Shown here in pieces: positions 6,990 to 19,053 of a stretch of 64,000 bases of DNA. How positions within the stretch are numbered: position 1 is the first letter of the stretch; each line of letters begins with the position of its first letter. The translations under genes were made by a program, and so were the position numbers. Below the pieces are notes generated by a model that worked only from the letters and a program-made list of their open reading frames with translations, did not search any database and was not told where the DNA came from. Source of the stretch: Vibrio spartinae (GTDB lineage Bacteria; Pseudomonadota; Gammaproteobacteria; Enterobacterales; Vibrionaceae); NCBI RefSeq assembly GCF_024347135.1, contig NZ_AP024907.1:301001-365000 (forward strand), given 5' to 3'.

Positions 6990-7901
6990 ATGCACTCAAA
7001 TTATATTCGCTTAGTGAAATCAGCAGCATGGAGTGCGACCATTGTCGCGATTACGTTGTTGATCATTAAAATGTTTGCTTGGTGGCATACCGGCTCAGTC
7101 AGTTTACTCGCGTCGGTGATTGACTCTTTGCTGGATATTGCCGCATCGGTGGTTAACCTGTGGGTGGTTCGCTATGCTCTTCAGCCGGCAGATCGGGAAC
7201 ATACATTTGGCCATGGGAAAGCAGAATCTTTGGCGGCACTGGCACAAGCGATGTTTATTTCAGGGTCTGCCTGCTTTTTATTTCTGAACGGGGTTGACCG
7301 CTTCTTTCGTCCTCAGCCGCTCCAAACACCGGAGCTGGGGATTTACGTCAGTGCGCTGGCAATCGTGGTGACCTTCCTGTTGGTTCGGTATCAGAAGTAT
7401 GTGGTGAAAAAAACCGGGAGTCAGGCGATTGCGGCGGACTCTTTGCACTATCAGTCTGATTTATGGATGAACATTGCAATTATGATCGCACTAGCGATGA
7501 GTTGGAAAGGGGTGACCCAAGCCGATGCGATTTTTGCCGTCGGTATCGGTGTTTATATTTTATATAGTGCATACCAGATTATTCATGAAGCGATTCAGAC
7601 GTTATTGGATCGCAAACTGCCGGATGAAGAAATCAGTCACATTCGTCAGCTGAGTTTATCGGTTGAGGGTGTTTTAGGCATTCATGGTTTACGGACGCGA
7701 ATGTCCGGACCGGTGCGTTTTATTCAGCTTCATCTGGAATTAGATGATCATTTACCGCTGATTCAGGCCCATGAGATTTCTGATCAGGTTGAAGCGTTAT
7801 TGCTGGCGGAGTTCCCCGGCTCCGATGTGCTTGTTCACCAAGACCCTTATTCTGTGATCCTGGAGTCAGAATATGAGCAGAAAGTAGCAGAATGGTCGTG
7901 A
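6990..7901 (+). CDS. fieF: Cation-efflux pump FieF (ferrous iron/zinc exporter, CDF family)
   Basis: A 303-residue cation diffusion facilitator of the inner membrane, exchanging Fe2+, Zn2+ or Cd2+ for protons. Six membrane segments are followed by a cytoplasmic metal-binding domain. With the ATG at 6990, the site residues fall at Asp45 and Asp49 ([12 protein letters not shown]), exactly the E. coli FieF numbering. That is why I prefer it to the TTG at 6987. The second half-site is [10 protein letters not shown] (His and Asp four apart), and [16 protein letters not shown] is typical. The E. coli order cpxP-fieF-pfkA is kept here except for the inserted aminopeptidase. Confidence 0.93.
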   Translation: MHSNYIRLVKSAAWSATIVAITLLIIKMFAWWHTGSVSLLASVIDSLLDIAASVVNLWVVRYALQPADREHTFGHGKAESLAALAQAMFISGSACFLFLNGVDRFFRPQPLQTPELGIYVSALAIVVTFLLVRYQKYVVKKTGSQAIAADSLHYQSDLWMNIAIMIALAMSWKGVTQADAIFAVGIGVYILYSAYQIIHEAIQTLLDRKLPDEEISHIRQLSLSVEGVLGIHGLRTRMSGPVRFIQLHLELDDHLPLIQAHEISDQVEALLLAEFPGSDVLVHQDPYSVILESEYEQKVAEWS

Positions 7902-7982
7902 TAACGATAAATGCTTAACTGATGATCGTGTTTTGATTCGGAGCGCGATTCACATGAGGTCTCAGCCGAGATGTGGATAGAA

Positions 7983-8015
7983 CGGATAACCTGAGAATGG
8001 TTTTCAGGTTATCCG
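7983..8015. terminator. Inverted repeat between convergent fieF and aminopeptidase gene
   Basis: A perfect 12-bp stem CGGATAACCTGA / TCAGGTTATCCG (7983-7994 and 8004-8015) with a 9-base loop, in the gap between two convergent stops. There is no clear T-tract on either side, so termination is inferred from stem strength and position. Confidence 0.55.
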
Positions 8016-8035
8016 CATGACGTCCTTTCTGACGA

Positions 8036-10108
<2,073 letters not shown>

Positions 10109-11071
10109 ATGATTAAAAAGATCGGGATATTAACAAGTGGCGGTGATGCTCCAGGGATGAACGCTGCGATTCGTGGCGTTGTACGCACTGCATTAGGCGC
10201 TGGTTTAGAAGTTTTCGGCATCTATGATGGCTATCTGGGACTCTATGAAGACCGGATTGCCCAGTTAGATCGCTCGAGTGTTTCTGACGTGATTAACCGG
10301 GGTGGCACATTTCTGGGGTCGGCACGTTTCCCTGAATTTAAAGAGGTTCACGTTCGTGAAAAAGCGATTGAGAACTTGCAGAAGCATGGTATCGAAGCGC
10401 TGGTCGTGATCGGTGGTGATGGTTCTTATATGGGCGCGAAGAAGCTGACAGAAATGGGATATCCATGTATCGGTCTGCCGGGCACCATTGATAATGATAT
10501 CGCCGGCACTGATTATACCATCGGTTATCTGACGGCTTTGAATACCGTGATTGATGCGATCGACCGCTTGCGCGATACATCATCATCTCACCAACGGATT
10601 TCTATTGTTGAAATTATGGGACGTCATTGTGGTGATTTAACACTGATGTCAGCCATTGCCGGTGGATGTGAATATATTATTACCCCGGAAACGGGATTGA
10701 ATATGGATGAGCTGATTTCCAATCTGAAAGATGGCATCGCGAAAGGGAAGAAACATGCCATTATTGCTTTAACTGAGCTGATGATGGATGCCAACGTTCT
10801 GGCGAAGAAGATTGAAGACGCGACGAAACGTGAAACACGAGCGACTGTGCTTGGTCACATTCAGCGTGGCGGTCGTCCGACAGCGTTTGACCGGGTTTTA
10901 GCCTCTCGGATGGGGAACTACGCCGTTCACCTTCTGTTGGAAGGCTATGGTGGTCGTTGTGTCGGTATTCAGAAAGAAGATCTGGTTCACCACGACATCA
11001 TCGATGCGATCGAGAACTTGAAGCGTCCTGTTCGCCAGGATTTATACAAAGTTGCTGAAGAACTGTTTTAA
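10109..11071 (+). CDS. pfkA: 6-phosphofructokinase PfkA
   Basis: A 320-residue ATP-dependent phosphofructokinase, the committed step of glycolysis, cytosolic tetramer. It matches E. coli PfkA over its whole length: start [20 protein letters not shown] (ATP loop), [12 protein letters not shown], catalytic [25 protein letters not shown], and [13 protein letters not shown]. The ATG at 10109 follows AGAGGGTGAGC and gives the E. coli N-terminus; an upstream in-frame GTG at 10103 is inside that ribosome site. It converges on glpX, which encodes the opposing fructose bisphosphatase. Confidence 0.97.
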   Translation: MIKKIGILTSGGDAPGMNAAIRGVVRTALGAGLEVFGIYDGYLGLYEDRIAQLDRSSVSDVINRGGTFLGSARFPEFKEVHVREKAIENLQKHGIEALVVIGGDGSYMGAKKLTEMGYPCIGLPGTIDNDIAGTDYTIGYLTALNTVIDAIDRLRDTSSSHQRISIVEIMGRHCGDLTLMSAIAGGCEYIITPETGLNMDELISNLKDGIAKGKKHAIIALTELMMDANVLAKKIEDATKRETRATVLGHIQRGGRPTAFDRVLASRMGNYAVHLLLEGYGGRCVGIQKEDLVHHDIIDAIENLKRPVRQDLYKVAEELF

Positions 11072-11095
11072 GGTTTTTTCGTAGCACATATTAAT

Positions 11096-11122
11096 AAAGA
11101 CCGCGGTGAGCGGTCTTTTTTT
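11096..11122 (+). terminator. Terminator after pfkA
   Basis: Stem AAAGACCGC / GCGGTCTTT (11096-11104, 11110-11118) with loop GGTGA and a T-run. It is 25 bases after the pfkA stop. Confidence 0.88.
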
Positions 11123-11214
11123 GTATCGGATATTAAGTTGGATTCTTCGGAGTACGGATATCTCTGCTGACAAGTGCCTCTCAATGCGTCATATCGAGAG
11201 GGCAATCGTTTATA

Positions 11215-12222
11215 TCAGACAATCCACATCCGTTCTTCCGGATCTTTTCTGTTCAGGTAATGCGTGGATTGAATCCGACGGATCGTCCGGCACTTACCGC
11301 GAATGAGCAGGGTTTCGGTGACGGCAATATTACCTTGACGAGTGACGCCATCCAGTAAGTCACCTTTCGTGATTCCCGTGGCTGAGAAAATCACATTATC
11401 ACTGCGGACCATGTCTTCCATCTTCAGCACTTTACCGGCTTCTACGCCCATTTTCTGACAGCGTTCGATCTCTTGCTGACCGAGCTGGCGGTTTTCATCG
11501 GTGTCACCTTTTACTTCGTGACGAGGCAGAAGGCGACCGTGCATATCACCGTCTAAGGCACGAATCACGGCAGCGGAGACCACGCCTTCCGGTGCGCCAC
11601 CGATACAATACATTACATCCACTTCACTATTGGGCATACAGGTTAAAATTGAAGCCGCCACATCGCCATCGGGGACGGCAAAGACGCGGACTCCCCACTG
11701 TTGCATCTCGGCAATGATTTGATCGTGACGAGGTTTTGCCAATGTAATCACGACCAGCGTATCCAGAGATTTACCTAATGCCTGCGCGACATGTTCGAGA
11801 TTCTGTTTGAGGGGTTGATTGAGATCGATACATCCTTTGGCACCCGGACCGACAACCAGTTTTTCCATGTACATATCGGGTGCTTTCAAAAAGCTACCTT
11901 TTTCCGCGGCGGCCAATACAGAGAGCGCATTTGACTGCCCCATGGCTGTCATGCGAGTACCTTCTATCGGATCAACCGCGATATCAACTTCATCACCGCC
12001 CAAACCAACCTTCTCGCCGATATAGAGCATCGGGGCATCATCGATTTCCCCTTCTCCAATTACAATCTCTCCCGTGATTTCTGTTTTATTCAACAGGCTC
12101 CGCATGACTTCGACAGCAGCGCCATCGGCTGCATTTTTATCACCGCGCCCAAGCCATTTATACCCGGCTAAAGCTGCACCTTCGGTCACTCGGGAAAAGG
12201 CCATTGCTAAATCACGTTTCAT
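11215..12222 (-). CDS. glpX: Class II fructose-1,6-bisphosphatase GlpX
   Basis: A 335-residue GlpX-type phosphatase hydrolysing fructose 1,6-bisphosphate in gluconeogenesis. Full-length match to E. coli GlpX: SRVTEGAALAGYKWLGRGDKN, metal-binding GEGEIDDAPML, VDPIEGTRMTAMGQSNA, the central AKPRHDQIIAEMQQ, and GGAPEGVVSAAVIRALDGDM. The start was set at MKRDLAMAF (12222), matching E. coli MRRELAIEF and preceded by TGGAG at a suitable distance. A longer frame starting at 12273 is not needed. It faces pfkA, so the two antagonistic enzymes are convergently transcribed. Confidence 0.96.
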   Translation of the reverse strand: MKRDLAMAFSRVTEGAALAGYKWLGRGDKNAADGAAVEVMRSLLNKTEITGEIVIGEGEIDDAPMLYIGEKVGLGGDEVDIAVDPIEGTRMTAMGQSNALSVLAAAEKGSFLKAPDMYMEKLVVGPGAKGCIDLNQPLKQNLEHVAQALGKSLDTLVVITLAKPRHDQIIAEMQQWGVRVFAVPDGDVAASILTCMPNSEVDVMYCIGGAPEGVVSAAVIRALDGDMHGRLLPRHEVKGDTDENRQLGQQEIERCQKMGVEAGKVLKMEDMVRSDNVIFSATGITKGDLLDGVTRQGNIAVTETLLIRGKCRTIRRIQSTHYLNRKDPEERMWIV

Positions 12223-12540
12223 GTGAACTCCATCTTGACGGAAAACTGAGAAATTTGCGTCGAATTTTAGCATATCCCGACGAAAACGTTTGCTGAAATG
12301 CTTGTGGATTATTGCACTTGATCAAATCGGCCTCAGATCTTTAACCACATTTCTGCGCTCAAGCAGGATTGAACCCGTCACGAAGAACAACAAAAGTAAG
12401 AATTGTGTCAATTCACGTCGGTTTTTTAATCGAATGATGAAAATATTCAATATAGAGCGTGTTTCTCCAGCCGTGGCTGAGTAGAATGAACAACTAGGTA
12501 CAATCATCATTGCAAGCGCAGAATCGTAAAGGATATAAGC
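12223..12540. other. Divergent promoter region glpX/zapB
   Basis: 318 bases between divergent glpX and zapB. There is no supportable gene and no clear operator. A 64-codon frame at 12290-12484 lacks a ribosome site and recognisable features. The zapB ATG follows AAAGGATATAAGC. Confidence 0.5.
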
Positions 12541-12783
12541 ATGTCTTTTGAAGTGTTAGAGAAATTAGAAGCCAAAATTCAAACTGCCGTTGATACAATC
12601 ACACTCCTTCAAATGGAAGTTGAAGAATTAAAAGAAGAAAAACAGAAATTGATTGAAGAAGCGACTCAGCTGAAAACCAGTCGTGATGAACTGGAACAGC
12701 ACGTACAAGACATTCAGCAAGAGCAGACCGCGTGGCAGGAACGTATCCGCAATTTGCTGGGTAAGATGGAAGATATGGAGTAA
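12541..12783 (+). CDS. zapB: Cell division protein ZapB
   Basis: An 80-residue, almost entirely coiled-coil protein that joins the Z-ring through ZapA and aids septum placement and Ter organisation. [34 protein letters not shown] is nearly the E. coli ZapB N-terminus, and the C-terminal [16 protein letters not shown] also matches. Heptad leucines run through the whole chain. It is monocistronic, ending before a terminator. Confidence 0.95.
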   Translation: MSFEVLEKLEAKIQTAVDTITLLQMEVEELKEEKQKLIEEATQLKTSRDELEQHVQDIQQEQTAWQERIRNLLGKMEDME

Positions 12784-12849
12784 GAAGCGAGGCTTTCTAT
12801 ATCAAAGCGATCTGGTTCAAGCTTTCTGTCTTACACACGCGATATTAAA

Positions 12850-12877
12850 AAAATGCCGACATTCCTGTCGGCATTTT
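12850..12877. terminator. Terminator between zapB and metF
   Basis: Stem AAAATGCCGAC / GTCGGCATTTT (12850-12860, 12867-12877) with loop ATTCCT. A/T runs on both sides make it usable for zapB and for convergent metF. Confidence 0.85.
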
Positions 12878-12906
12878 TCATGAGTCCTGTCGGCATTGTT
12901 CATGAG
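12863..12906. repeat. 22-bp tandem duplication of the terminator's right arm
   Basis: The 22 bases at 12863-12884 (TCCTGTCGGCATTTTTCATGAG is split here as TCCTGTCGGCA + TTTTTCATGAG) are repeated immediately at 12885-12906 with one change (T to G). The second copy supplies another GTCGGCAT that could pair with the same left arm. Confidence 0.85.
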
Positions 12907-12928
12907 AGAGTTGAAAGACGATTTATGC

Positions 12929-13903
<975 letters not shown>

Positions 13904-13991
13904 TCAATAATATAAGCATGAATATTATTCATGTTTATATGAAGGCTTTTCACATTTCTTCGTGTCTAACCCAATTGAGTTTAGAAACAAA

Positions 13992-14013
13992 TCAGGAGCC
14001 TTTCGGCTCCTGA
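13992..14013 (-). terminator. Terminator after metL
   Basis: Stem TCAGGAGCC / GGCTCCTGA (13992-14000, 14005-14013), loop TTTC. On the metL strand it is followed by TTTGTTTC. It lies about 30 bases beyond the metL stop. Confidence 0.75.
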
Positions 14014-14044
14014 ACAATTAAATATGTGATCGAGAATGGATTTG

Positions 14045-16456
14045 TTATAACAGGCTGGAAAGTAGATTAATATCTGACTGGATTGCACCCGCAGTGACAT
14101 CTCGTCCGGCACCGGGGCCGCGAATCACTAATGGATTGTCTTTATACCATTTACTTTCGATGGCAAAGATATTATCGCACGGTAGTAGATTGGCTAATGG
14201 ATGCTCTCGGTGTAATGCTTCCACACCGACGGAGGCTTTGCCTGATTTCTCCAAGCGAGCGACATAACGCAGCACTTTATCTTCTCTCTGTGCTTTTGCC
14301 AGACGTTCAGCAAGCTGAATGTCGAGTTGAGCGCTTTGGTCAAGAAAGTCATCCAGAGAGAGGCACTGTAATTCTTCCGGCACCAGTGATTCGACAGTGA
14401 CCTGACCGGGTTCAATATCCAGACCGGACTCACGCGCCAGAATGACCAATTTTCTCATGACGTCGGAGCCATCTAAATCATTTCTCGGATCGGGTTCGGT
14501 TAAGCCTTGTTGCCAAGCCAGATCAACCAATTCACTAAATGGGACAGTCCCGTCGTATTGTTGGAAGAGCCAAGACAGTGTTCCTGAGAAAATCCCGGAC
14601 AGAGCGACGATCTCATCTCCGCTTTCCCGCAGATCTCTCACCGTATGGTTAATCGGCAGACCAGCACCGACTGTCGCATTGTAAAACCAGTGACGGCTGA
14701 TCTTTGTAAAAGAGTCTTTAACTTGATAGTAGTATTCACTACTTGAAGAGCCCGCGACCTTGTTGGCAGAAATAAGGTGCATTCCTTGTTCTGCGATCTG
14801 AATATATTGTCCGGCGAGTTCAGCACTGGCGGTCACATCCAGCACGATGACATCATCATAGCCGCGGATCTGTCCGAGTTTGAGTAGCCATCCTTGACCA
14901 TCATTGGGAATGGATTCTTCAAGAAAATGTTGTGCGACCTTTGTCGGGTCAATGCCATGTTCATCAAACCAGTAGGTCTGACTATCGATGATCGCAACCA
15001 GTTCAAAACTCATCCCCCGGCGCTTTTCCAGCTCGGCTTTCTGTTCCGCAAAGAGCTTGAGCCAACTTGAGCCAATATTGCCTTTGCCGCAGAGTGCGAG
15101 TGCCACGCGTTTCTGAGCCTGAAAAAGGTAAGTATGTAGCTGATTGACCAAAGTATCCATGGATGTCTGACGAAGTATCGCGACCAGACTCAATTCTGAT
15201 TCAGATTCACAGAGGAATTCAATCGGAGCCTGTTTGAGCTGCTGATAAAAACCGAAACAGTGGTTGGCATTTTTGGTCACCCCGGCACCGACGGCGGCGA
15301 CCAGTGAATAGCCTTCTTTGAGGCGAATTTCCGCTTCAATAGCGGCATCTTGCAAATAGGATAAAGCACCAGAAGCAATTTCAGCCGTGTAAGCAAGCTG
15401 GATGCGATACTGGTCTTCTTGCTTATCATAAGCAAGCGGTATGAGCTGGGCTCGCTTGAGTTGCTCGATCACCTGTTTGTACAGACGCTGAAAATCGTGT
15501 CCGCGTGAGAAACTCAGTTCAATCAGTAAGACTTCATCCAAAGACGTGATGATTTTGGCACCCCGTCCTGAAGCAAGTACCCGTTCGATATGGGTTGATC
15601 CGGCTTCAGGGTCATAGCTACACCGGAGATGCAGATCAATCGCACTTTGCGCTACCGGCTGTAATGTCCGGCTGTGTAAGACGGGTGCAGCGAGGCGAGC
15701 CAGTTCGCTGGCTTCATCCAGACGAAGGAGCGGCAGCAGGCAGGCATCAGTGACGACTCTCGGGTCTGCACTGTAGACACCGGCGACATCACTCCAAATT
15801 GTTACCCGCTCGACTTCTGCCAGTGCACCAATAATGGTCGCTGAGTAATCGGAACCATTCCGCCCCAGCAGCACGGTTTCTCCGGCTTCGTCTTGAGCGA
15901 TGAATCCAGTGATCACGATCCGTTGATGACCATGTTGAGCCAGAATTTCCTTCAATAGCGGATAAGACTGGGCACGGTCGATTTCCGGTTGGGTCTCTCG
16001 GTGAGCGCGTAAAAATGCTCTGGCGTCTTGTGCAATCGCCATTAATCCTTGCTGGTTGAGTAACGCTGCCATTAAACGGGATGACCACATCTCACCATGA
16101 GCTAATACGAATGCCTGTTGGGCGGCACTTAGTGGGGCACTGAGTTCAGCGAGGATCATGCACTCATCACTCACTCGGTTCGTCAGTGCTTGAGCGGCTT
16201 CTCCTTCGAGCAAGTCTGCAATTAACTGGTGTTGAAACTGTTGAATCTGACCCAAAATTGCTTGGGCCTGTTGCGGTTTGACGGTTAGATTCTCAATAAA
16301 AGCAATGAGTTGATTGGTTGTTTTGCCCGCTGCAGAAACCACAACTAGGTCGTGACTTTGCGAATACTCTTTGAGAATTTGAGCAACGCGGCGATAACAT
16401 GCCGGATCAGCCAGACTACTTCCTCCGAATTTATGGAGGTGGCGTACGGTGGTCAT
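14045..16456 (-). CDS. metL: Bifunctional aspartokinase II / homoserine dehydrogenase II MetL
   Basis: An 803-residue fusion enzyme. The N-terminal aspartate kinase (KFGGSSLADP near the start, then GRNGSDYSATIIGAL and WSDVAGVYSADPR) is followed by a regulatory linker. The C-terminal homoserine dehydrogenase has ALCGKGNIGSSWL as its nucleotide loop, SANKVAGSSS, and DLDGSDVMRKLVILARE. It supplies phosphoaspartate and homoserine for methionine. The start at 16456 (MTTVRHLHKFGGSSL) overlaps the metB stop as TGATG and follows AAAGGAGAATCGTTG; the longer frame from 16477 would lie inside metB. It forms the metBL operon under MetJ control. Confidence 0.96.
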   Translation of the reverse strand: MTTVRHLHKFGGSSLADPACYRRVAQILKEYSQSHDLVVVSAAGKTTNQLIAFIENLTVKPQQAQAILGQIQQFQHQLIADLLEGEAAQALTNRVSDECMILAELSAPLSAAQQAFVLAHGEMWSSRLMAALLNQQGLMAIAQDARAFLRAHRETQPEIDRAQSYPLLKEILAQHGHQRIVITGFIAQDEAGETVLLGRNGSDYSATIIGALAEVERVTIWSDVAGVYSADPRVVTDACLLPLLRLDEASELARLAAPVLHSRTLQPVAQSAIDLHLRCSYDPEAGSTHIERVLASGRGAKIITSLDEVLLIELSFSRGHDFQRLYKQVIEQLKRAQLIPLAYDKQEDQYRIQLAYTAEIASGALSYLQDAAIEAEIRLKEGYSLVAAVGAGVTKNANHCFGFYQQLKQAPIEFLCESESELSLVAILRQTSMDTLVNQLHTYLFQAQKRVALALCGKGNIGSSWLKLFAEQKAELEKRRGMSFELVAIIDSQTYWFDEHGIDPTKVAQHFLEESIPNDGQGWLLKLGQIRGYDDVIVLDVTASAELAGQYIQIAEQGMHLISANKVAGSSSSEYYYQVKDSFTKISRHWFYNATVGAGLPINHTVRDLRESGDEIVALSGIFSGTLSWLFQQYDGTVPFSELVDLAWQQGLTEPDPRNDLDGSDVMRKLVILARESGLDIEPGQVTVESLVPEELQCLSLDDFLDQSAQLDIQLAERLAKAQREDKVLRYVARLEKSGKASVGVEALHREHPLANLLPCDNIFAIESKWYKDNPLVIRGPGAGRDVTAGAIQSDINLLSSLL

Positions 16457-17622
16457 CAACGATTCTCCTTTACCCAATTTAGGGATTGATCCAGATCGGC
16501 AATCAAGTCATCGACATCTTCTAAGCCGACCGAGAGCCGTAATAATTGTAGAGTAATACCGGCTTTGTGGAGTGCTTCCTCACCCATCGCACGATGGGTC
16601 ATCGTTGCCGGGTGACAAATTAAACTTTCGACACCACCGAGTGACTCCGCTAATGAAAACAGATTGAGCCGGCTCACAAATTGTTGCAGCTCTTCATAGC
16701 TCCCCACAAATTCAAAGCTGAGCATCGAACCAAATCCGCTTTGCTGCTTTTGCGCAATGTCATGACCGGGATGAGTCGGTAAACTCGGATGATAAATGGT
16801 TCCGATCAGCGTCTGAGACTGCAAGTAAGCGAGAATTTTCAGTGAGCTTTCTTCATGGCAACGCATTCTTGCGCTCAAGGTGCGTAGCCCTCTGAGTGTC
16901 ATATAACTATCGAATGGGGTACCGGAGGCTCCGATACAGTTGGCCCACCAAGAAAGCTGTTCAGCGTGCGCTTTGGTTTTGCTGATAATTACGCCGCCAA
17001 TCACATCAGAGTGGCCATTGATATACTTTGTCGTCGAATGGATCACAAAGTCAGCGCCCAGCGATAAAGGTTGTTGGTAGACTGGGGTCAGGAAGGTATT
17101 ATCAACAGCGACTAAAGCACCGACCTGCTTTGCCTGCTGACAGATTTTTTCGATATCAACGACCCGGACAAGCGGGTTGGATGGTGTTTCCAGCAAAATG
17201 AGTTTAGGTTTCTGGGCTAAGGCTTCAGTGAGCGCAGCATCGTCGCATTGATCAACGAATAACACCCGGAAGTCACCTTTATTGGCGCGGGTATTGAATA
17301 AACGGTATGTGCCGCCATAACAATCATTCGGTGCGACGATGAGATCATCGGGGCCGATAAAGGCAGAAACCCATAGATTAAGCGCTGATGTACCGCAGTT
17401 GGTGATTACGGCTCCCTGACCACCTTCCAGTTCGTAAAGTGCTTGTTCCAGCAGTCCACGGTTCGGATTACCGGAACGGGTATAATCGTACTGAGGGACT
17501 TCACCGAACGCCGGAAATCCATAATTCGTTGAGAGATAAATCGGTGGAACGACAGCATGGTACTGCGTGTCTGACTCAATACCCGTTCGAACGGCGATGG
17601 TTGCCTGTTTACGAGTGCTCAT
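16456..17622 (-). CDS. metB: Cystathionine gamma-synthase MetB
   Basis: A 388-residue PLP enzyme joining O-succinylhomoserine and cysteine to cystathionine. Motifs include VVPPIYLSTNYGF, YDYTRSGNPNRGLLEQALYELEGG, PLP-contact NDCYGGTYRLF, ETPSNPLVRVVDI, VDNTFLTPVYQQPL, the PLP lysine in HSTTKYINGHSD, and ESLGGVESLICHPATMTH. The start at MSTRKQATIAVRTG (17622) agrees with E. coli MTRKQATIAVRSG and follows AGGAAGGAATCACAT. It is first gene of metBL, divergent from metJ, with four met boxes between. Confidence 0.96.
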   Translation of the reverse strand: MSTRKQATIAVRTGIESDTQYHAVVPPIYLSTNYGFPAFGEVPQYDYTRSGNPNRGLLEQALYELEGGQGAVITNCGTSALNLWVSAFIGPDDLIVAPNDCYGGTYRLFNTRANKGDFRVLFVDQCDDAALTEALAQKPKLILLETPSNPLVRVVDIEKICQQAKQVGALVAVDNTFLTPVYQQPLSLGADFVIHSTTKYINGHSDVIGGVIISKTKAHAEQLSWWANCIGASGTPFDSYMTLRGLRTLSARMRCHEESSLKILAYLQSQTLIGTIYHPSLPTHPGHDIAQKQQSGFGSMLSFEFVGSYEELQQFVSRLNLFSLAESLGGVESLICHPATMTHRAMGEEALHKAGITLQLLRLSVGLEDVDDLIADLDQSLNWVKENR

Positions 17623-17721
17623 ATGTGATTCCTTCCTACTTGATGACAGATGTCGTTCATGACTGAAAATCTCAATCGACACGGATTGGACATGATGGTT
17701 CACTTTACTGATTTTTTAATG

Positions 17722-17753
17722 GGACGTCAATACTTCTAGACGTCTATATGTCT
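17722..17753 (-). promoter_or_regulatory. Tandem met boxes (MetJ operator) between metB and metJ
   Basis: Four contiguous 8-base units: GGACGTCA, ATACTTCT, AGACGTCT (perfect consensus), ATATGTCT. The array lies between metB and the repressor gene metJ and can repress both. Confidence 0.9.
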
Positions 17754-17835
17754 TTGCTTGTAGCAGTAAATAAAGCTAAAATTAACACCTACTTTTTTTG
17801 ATAATAATGACGAATTCCGGCAATGAGGGGAAGCA

Positions 17836-18153
17836 ATGGCTGATTGGAATGGTGAATACATAAGTCCTTATGCTGAGCATGGTAAGAAAAACGAGCAGGT
17901 CAAGAAAATTACGGTTTCTATCCCATTGAAAGTTCTCAAAGTATTGACTGATGAACGGACAAGACGCCAGATCAATAATTTACGTCATGCCACAAATAGT
18001 GAGCTGTTATGTGAGGCATTTTTGCATGCGTATACGGGTCAGCCTTTGCCGACGGATGAAGATCTGCGTAAAGATCGCCCGGATGATATTCCAACTGAAG
18101 CAAAAGCAATCATGACTGAGATGGGCATTGAATTTGAATCTTATGATGATTAA
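17836..18153 (+). CDS. metJ: Methionine repressor MetJ
   Basis: A 105-residue ribbon-helix-helix repressor, the same length as E. coli MetJ and nearly identical through residue 70. [18 protein letters not shown] is followed by the DNA-contacting beta strand [15 protein letters not shown], then [32 protein letters not shown]. With S-adenosylmethionine as corepressor it binds met boxes, here found before metB/metJ and before metF. The ATG follows GAGGGGAAGCA. Confidence 0.97.
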   Translation: MADWNGEYISPYAEHGKKNEQVKKITVSIPLKVLKVLTDERTRRQINNLRHATNSELLCEAFLHAYTGQPLPTDEDLRKDRPDDIPTEAKAIMTEMGIEFESYDD

Positions 18154-18216
18154 TTCGCAGGTGCCTGACTTCGCAGACAGATAAAGTATTTTTTGTCATG
18201 CTGGCTGATTTGAACG

Positions 18217-18258
18217 AATTGATTTAACCGCAAGCGAATATGAAATCAATTTCTTTTT
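18217..18258 (+). terminator. Possible weak terminator after metJ
   Basis: AATTGATTT / AAATCAATT (18217-18225, 18243-18251), all A/T except one pair, with a 17-base loop, followed by TCTTTTTA. The stem is weak, so confidence is low. Confidence 0.3.
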
Positions 18259-18315
18259 AGAAAGGGAACAATGCACAAGAGGGGTTGTTTCCTTTGCAGA
18301 TAAGGAACGTCTGAT

Positions 18316-18966
18316 ATGATCTATGTTCACTACCTTGAACAGTCTCGGGCATTACGTGTGGTCTGGTTGTTGGAAGCGCTCGAACTCGAATATGAGATTG
18401 TTCATTATAGTCGAGACCCAAAGACTTGGGGAGCACCGGAGTCTTTGAAGGCGGTTCATCCGTTAGGTAAATCTCCGATGATTGTTGATGGCGAACAAAC
18501 CATTGCCGAGTCAGGTGCCATTATCGAGTATCTGATCGATACCTATGATCATCAACATCGTTTCCGGCCTGAATCAGGGCAGGCATTACTGGATTACCGC
18601 TACTGGTTACATGCCGCTGAAGGTTCTTTCATGATGTGGCTGGTGATGCGGCTGATCTTTATTAAGTCGAGAGAAAAACTCCCATTCTTGCTGCGTCCGC
18701 TGATTGGTTCTTTTCTCAACAAAATGGATCAGATAGTGATTGAGCCTCGTGTGTCTACTTTCTTGCGTTATATCGATGATACGCTTGCGCAACGTTCATG
18801 GTTTGCCGGAGAGAAACTCAGTGGTGCCGACTTTCAGATGCATTTGGTATTACAACTTGCCGATATGCGGGCGGATTTGTCTGTCTATCCTAATATTCAA
18901 CGCTATAATCAACAGGTTGCCCAACTGGCAAGCTATCAGCAAGCATTGCAAAAAATACCTAGTTGA
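18316..18966 (+). CDS. Glutathione S-transferase family protein
   Basis: A 216-residue protein with the two GST domains. The thioredoxin-like N-terminal domain (about 1-80) has the start VHYLEQSRALRVVWLLEALELEY, the cis-proline segment GKSPMIVDGEQ and the glutathione-contacting ESGAIIEYLIDTY. The all-helical C-terminal domain includes WFAGEKLSGADFQMHLVLQ, the typical N-capping box. It probably conjugates or reduces electrophiles with glutathione; the substrate is unknown. The gene stands alone between metJ and a bidirectional terminator. Confidence 0.9.
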   Translation: MIYVHYLEQSRALRVVWLLEALELEYEIVHYSRDPKTWGAPESLKAVHPLGKSPMIVDGEQTIAESGAIIEYLIDTYDHQHRFRPESGQALLDYRYWLHAAEGSFMMWLVMRLIFIKSREKLPFLLRPLIGSFLNKMDQIVIEPRVSTFLRYIDDTLAQRSWFAGEKLSGADFQMHLVLQLADMRADLSVYPNIQRYNQQVAQLASYQQALQKIPS

Positions 18967-18990
18967 ATCAAATGTTTAAATGCAAGTAAT

Positions 18991-19027
18991 AAAAAGAGGA
19001 TACACGATGTGTATCCTCTTTTTGTAT
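18991..19027. terminator. Bidirectional terminator between GST gene and malic enzyme gene
   Basis: A 15-bp perfect stem, AAAAAGAGGATACAC (18991-19005) with GTGTATCCTCTTTTT (19009-19023), and loop GAT. The A and T ends serve both convergent genes. Confidence 0.9.
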
Positions 19028-19053
19028 CCGTGATGTTCTGCCAGTGTGTTGGA

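Noticed and set aside
12290..12484. 64-codon frame between glpX and zapB
   Set aside because: No ribosome site or family resemblance; it lies in a divergent promoter region.
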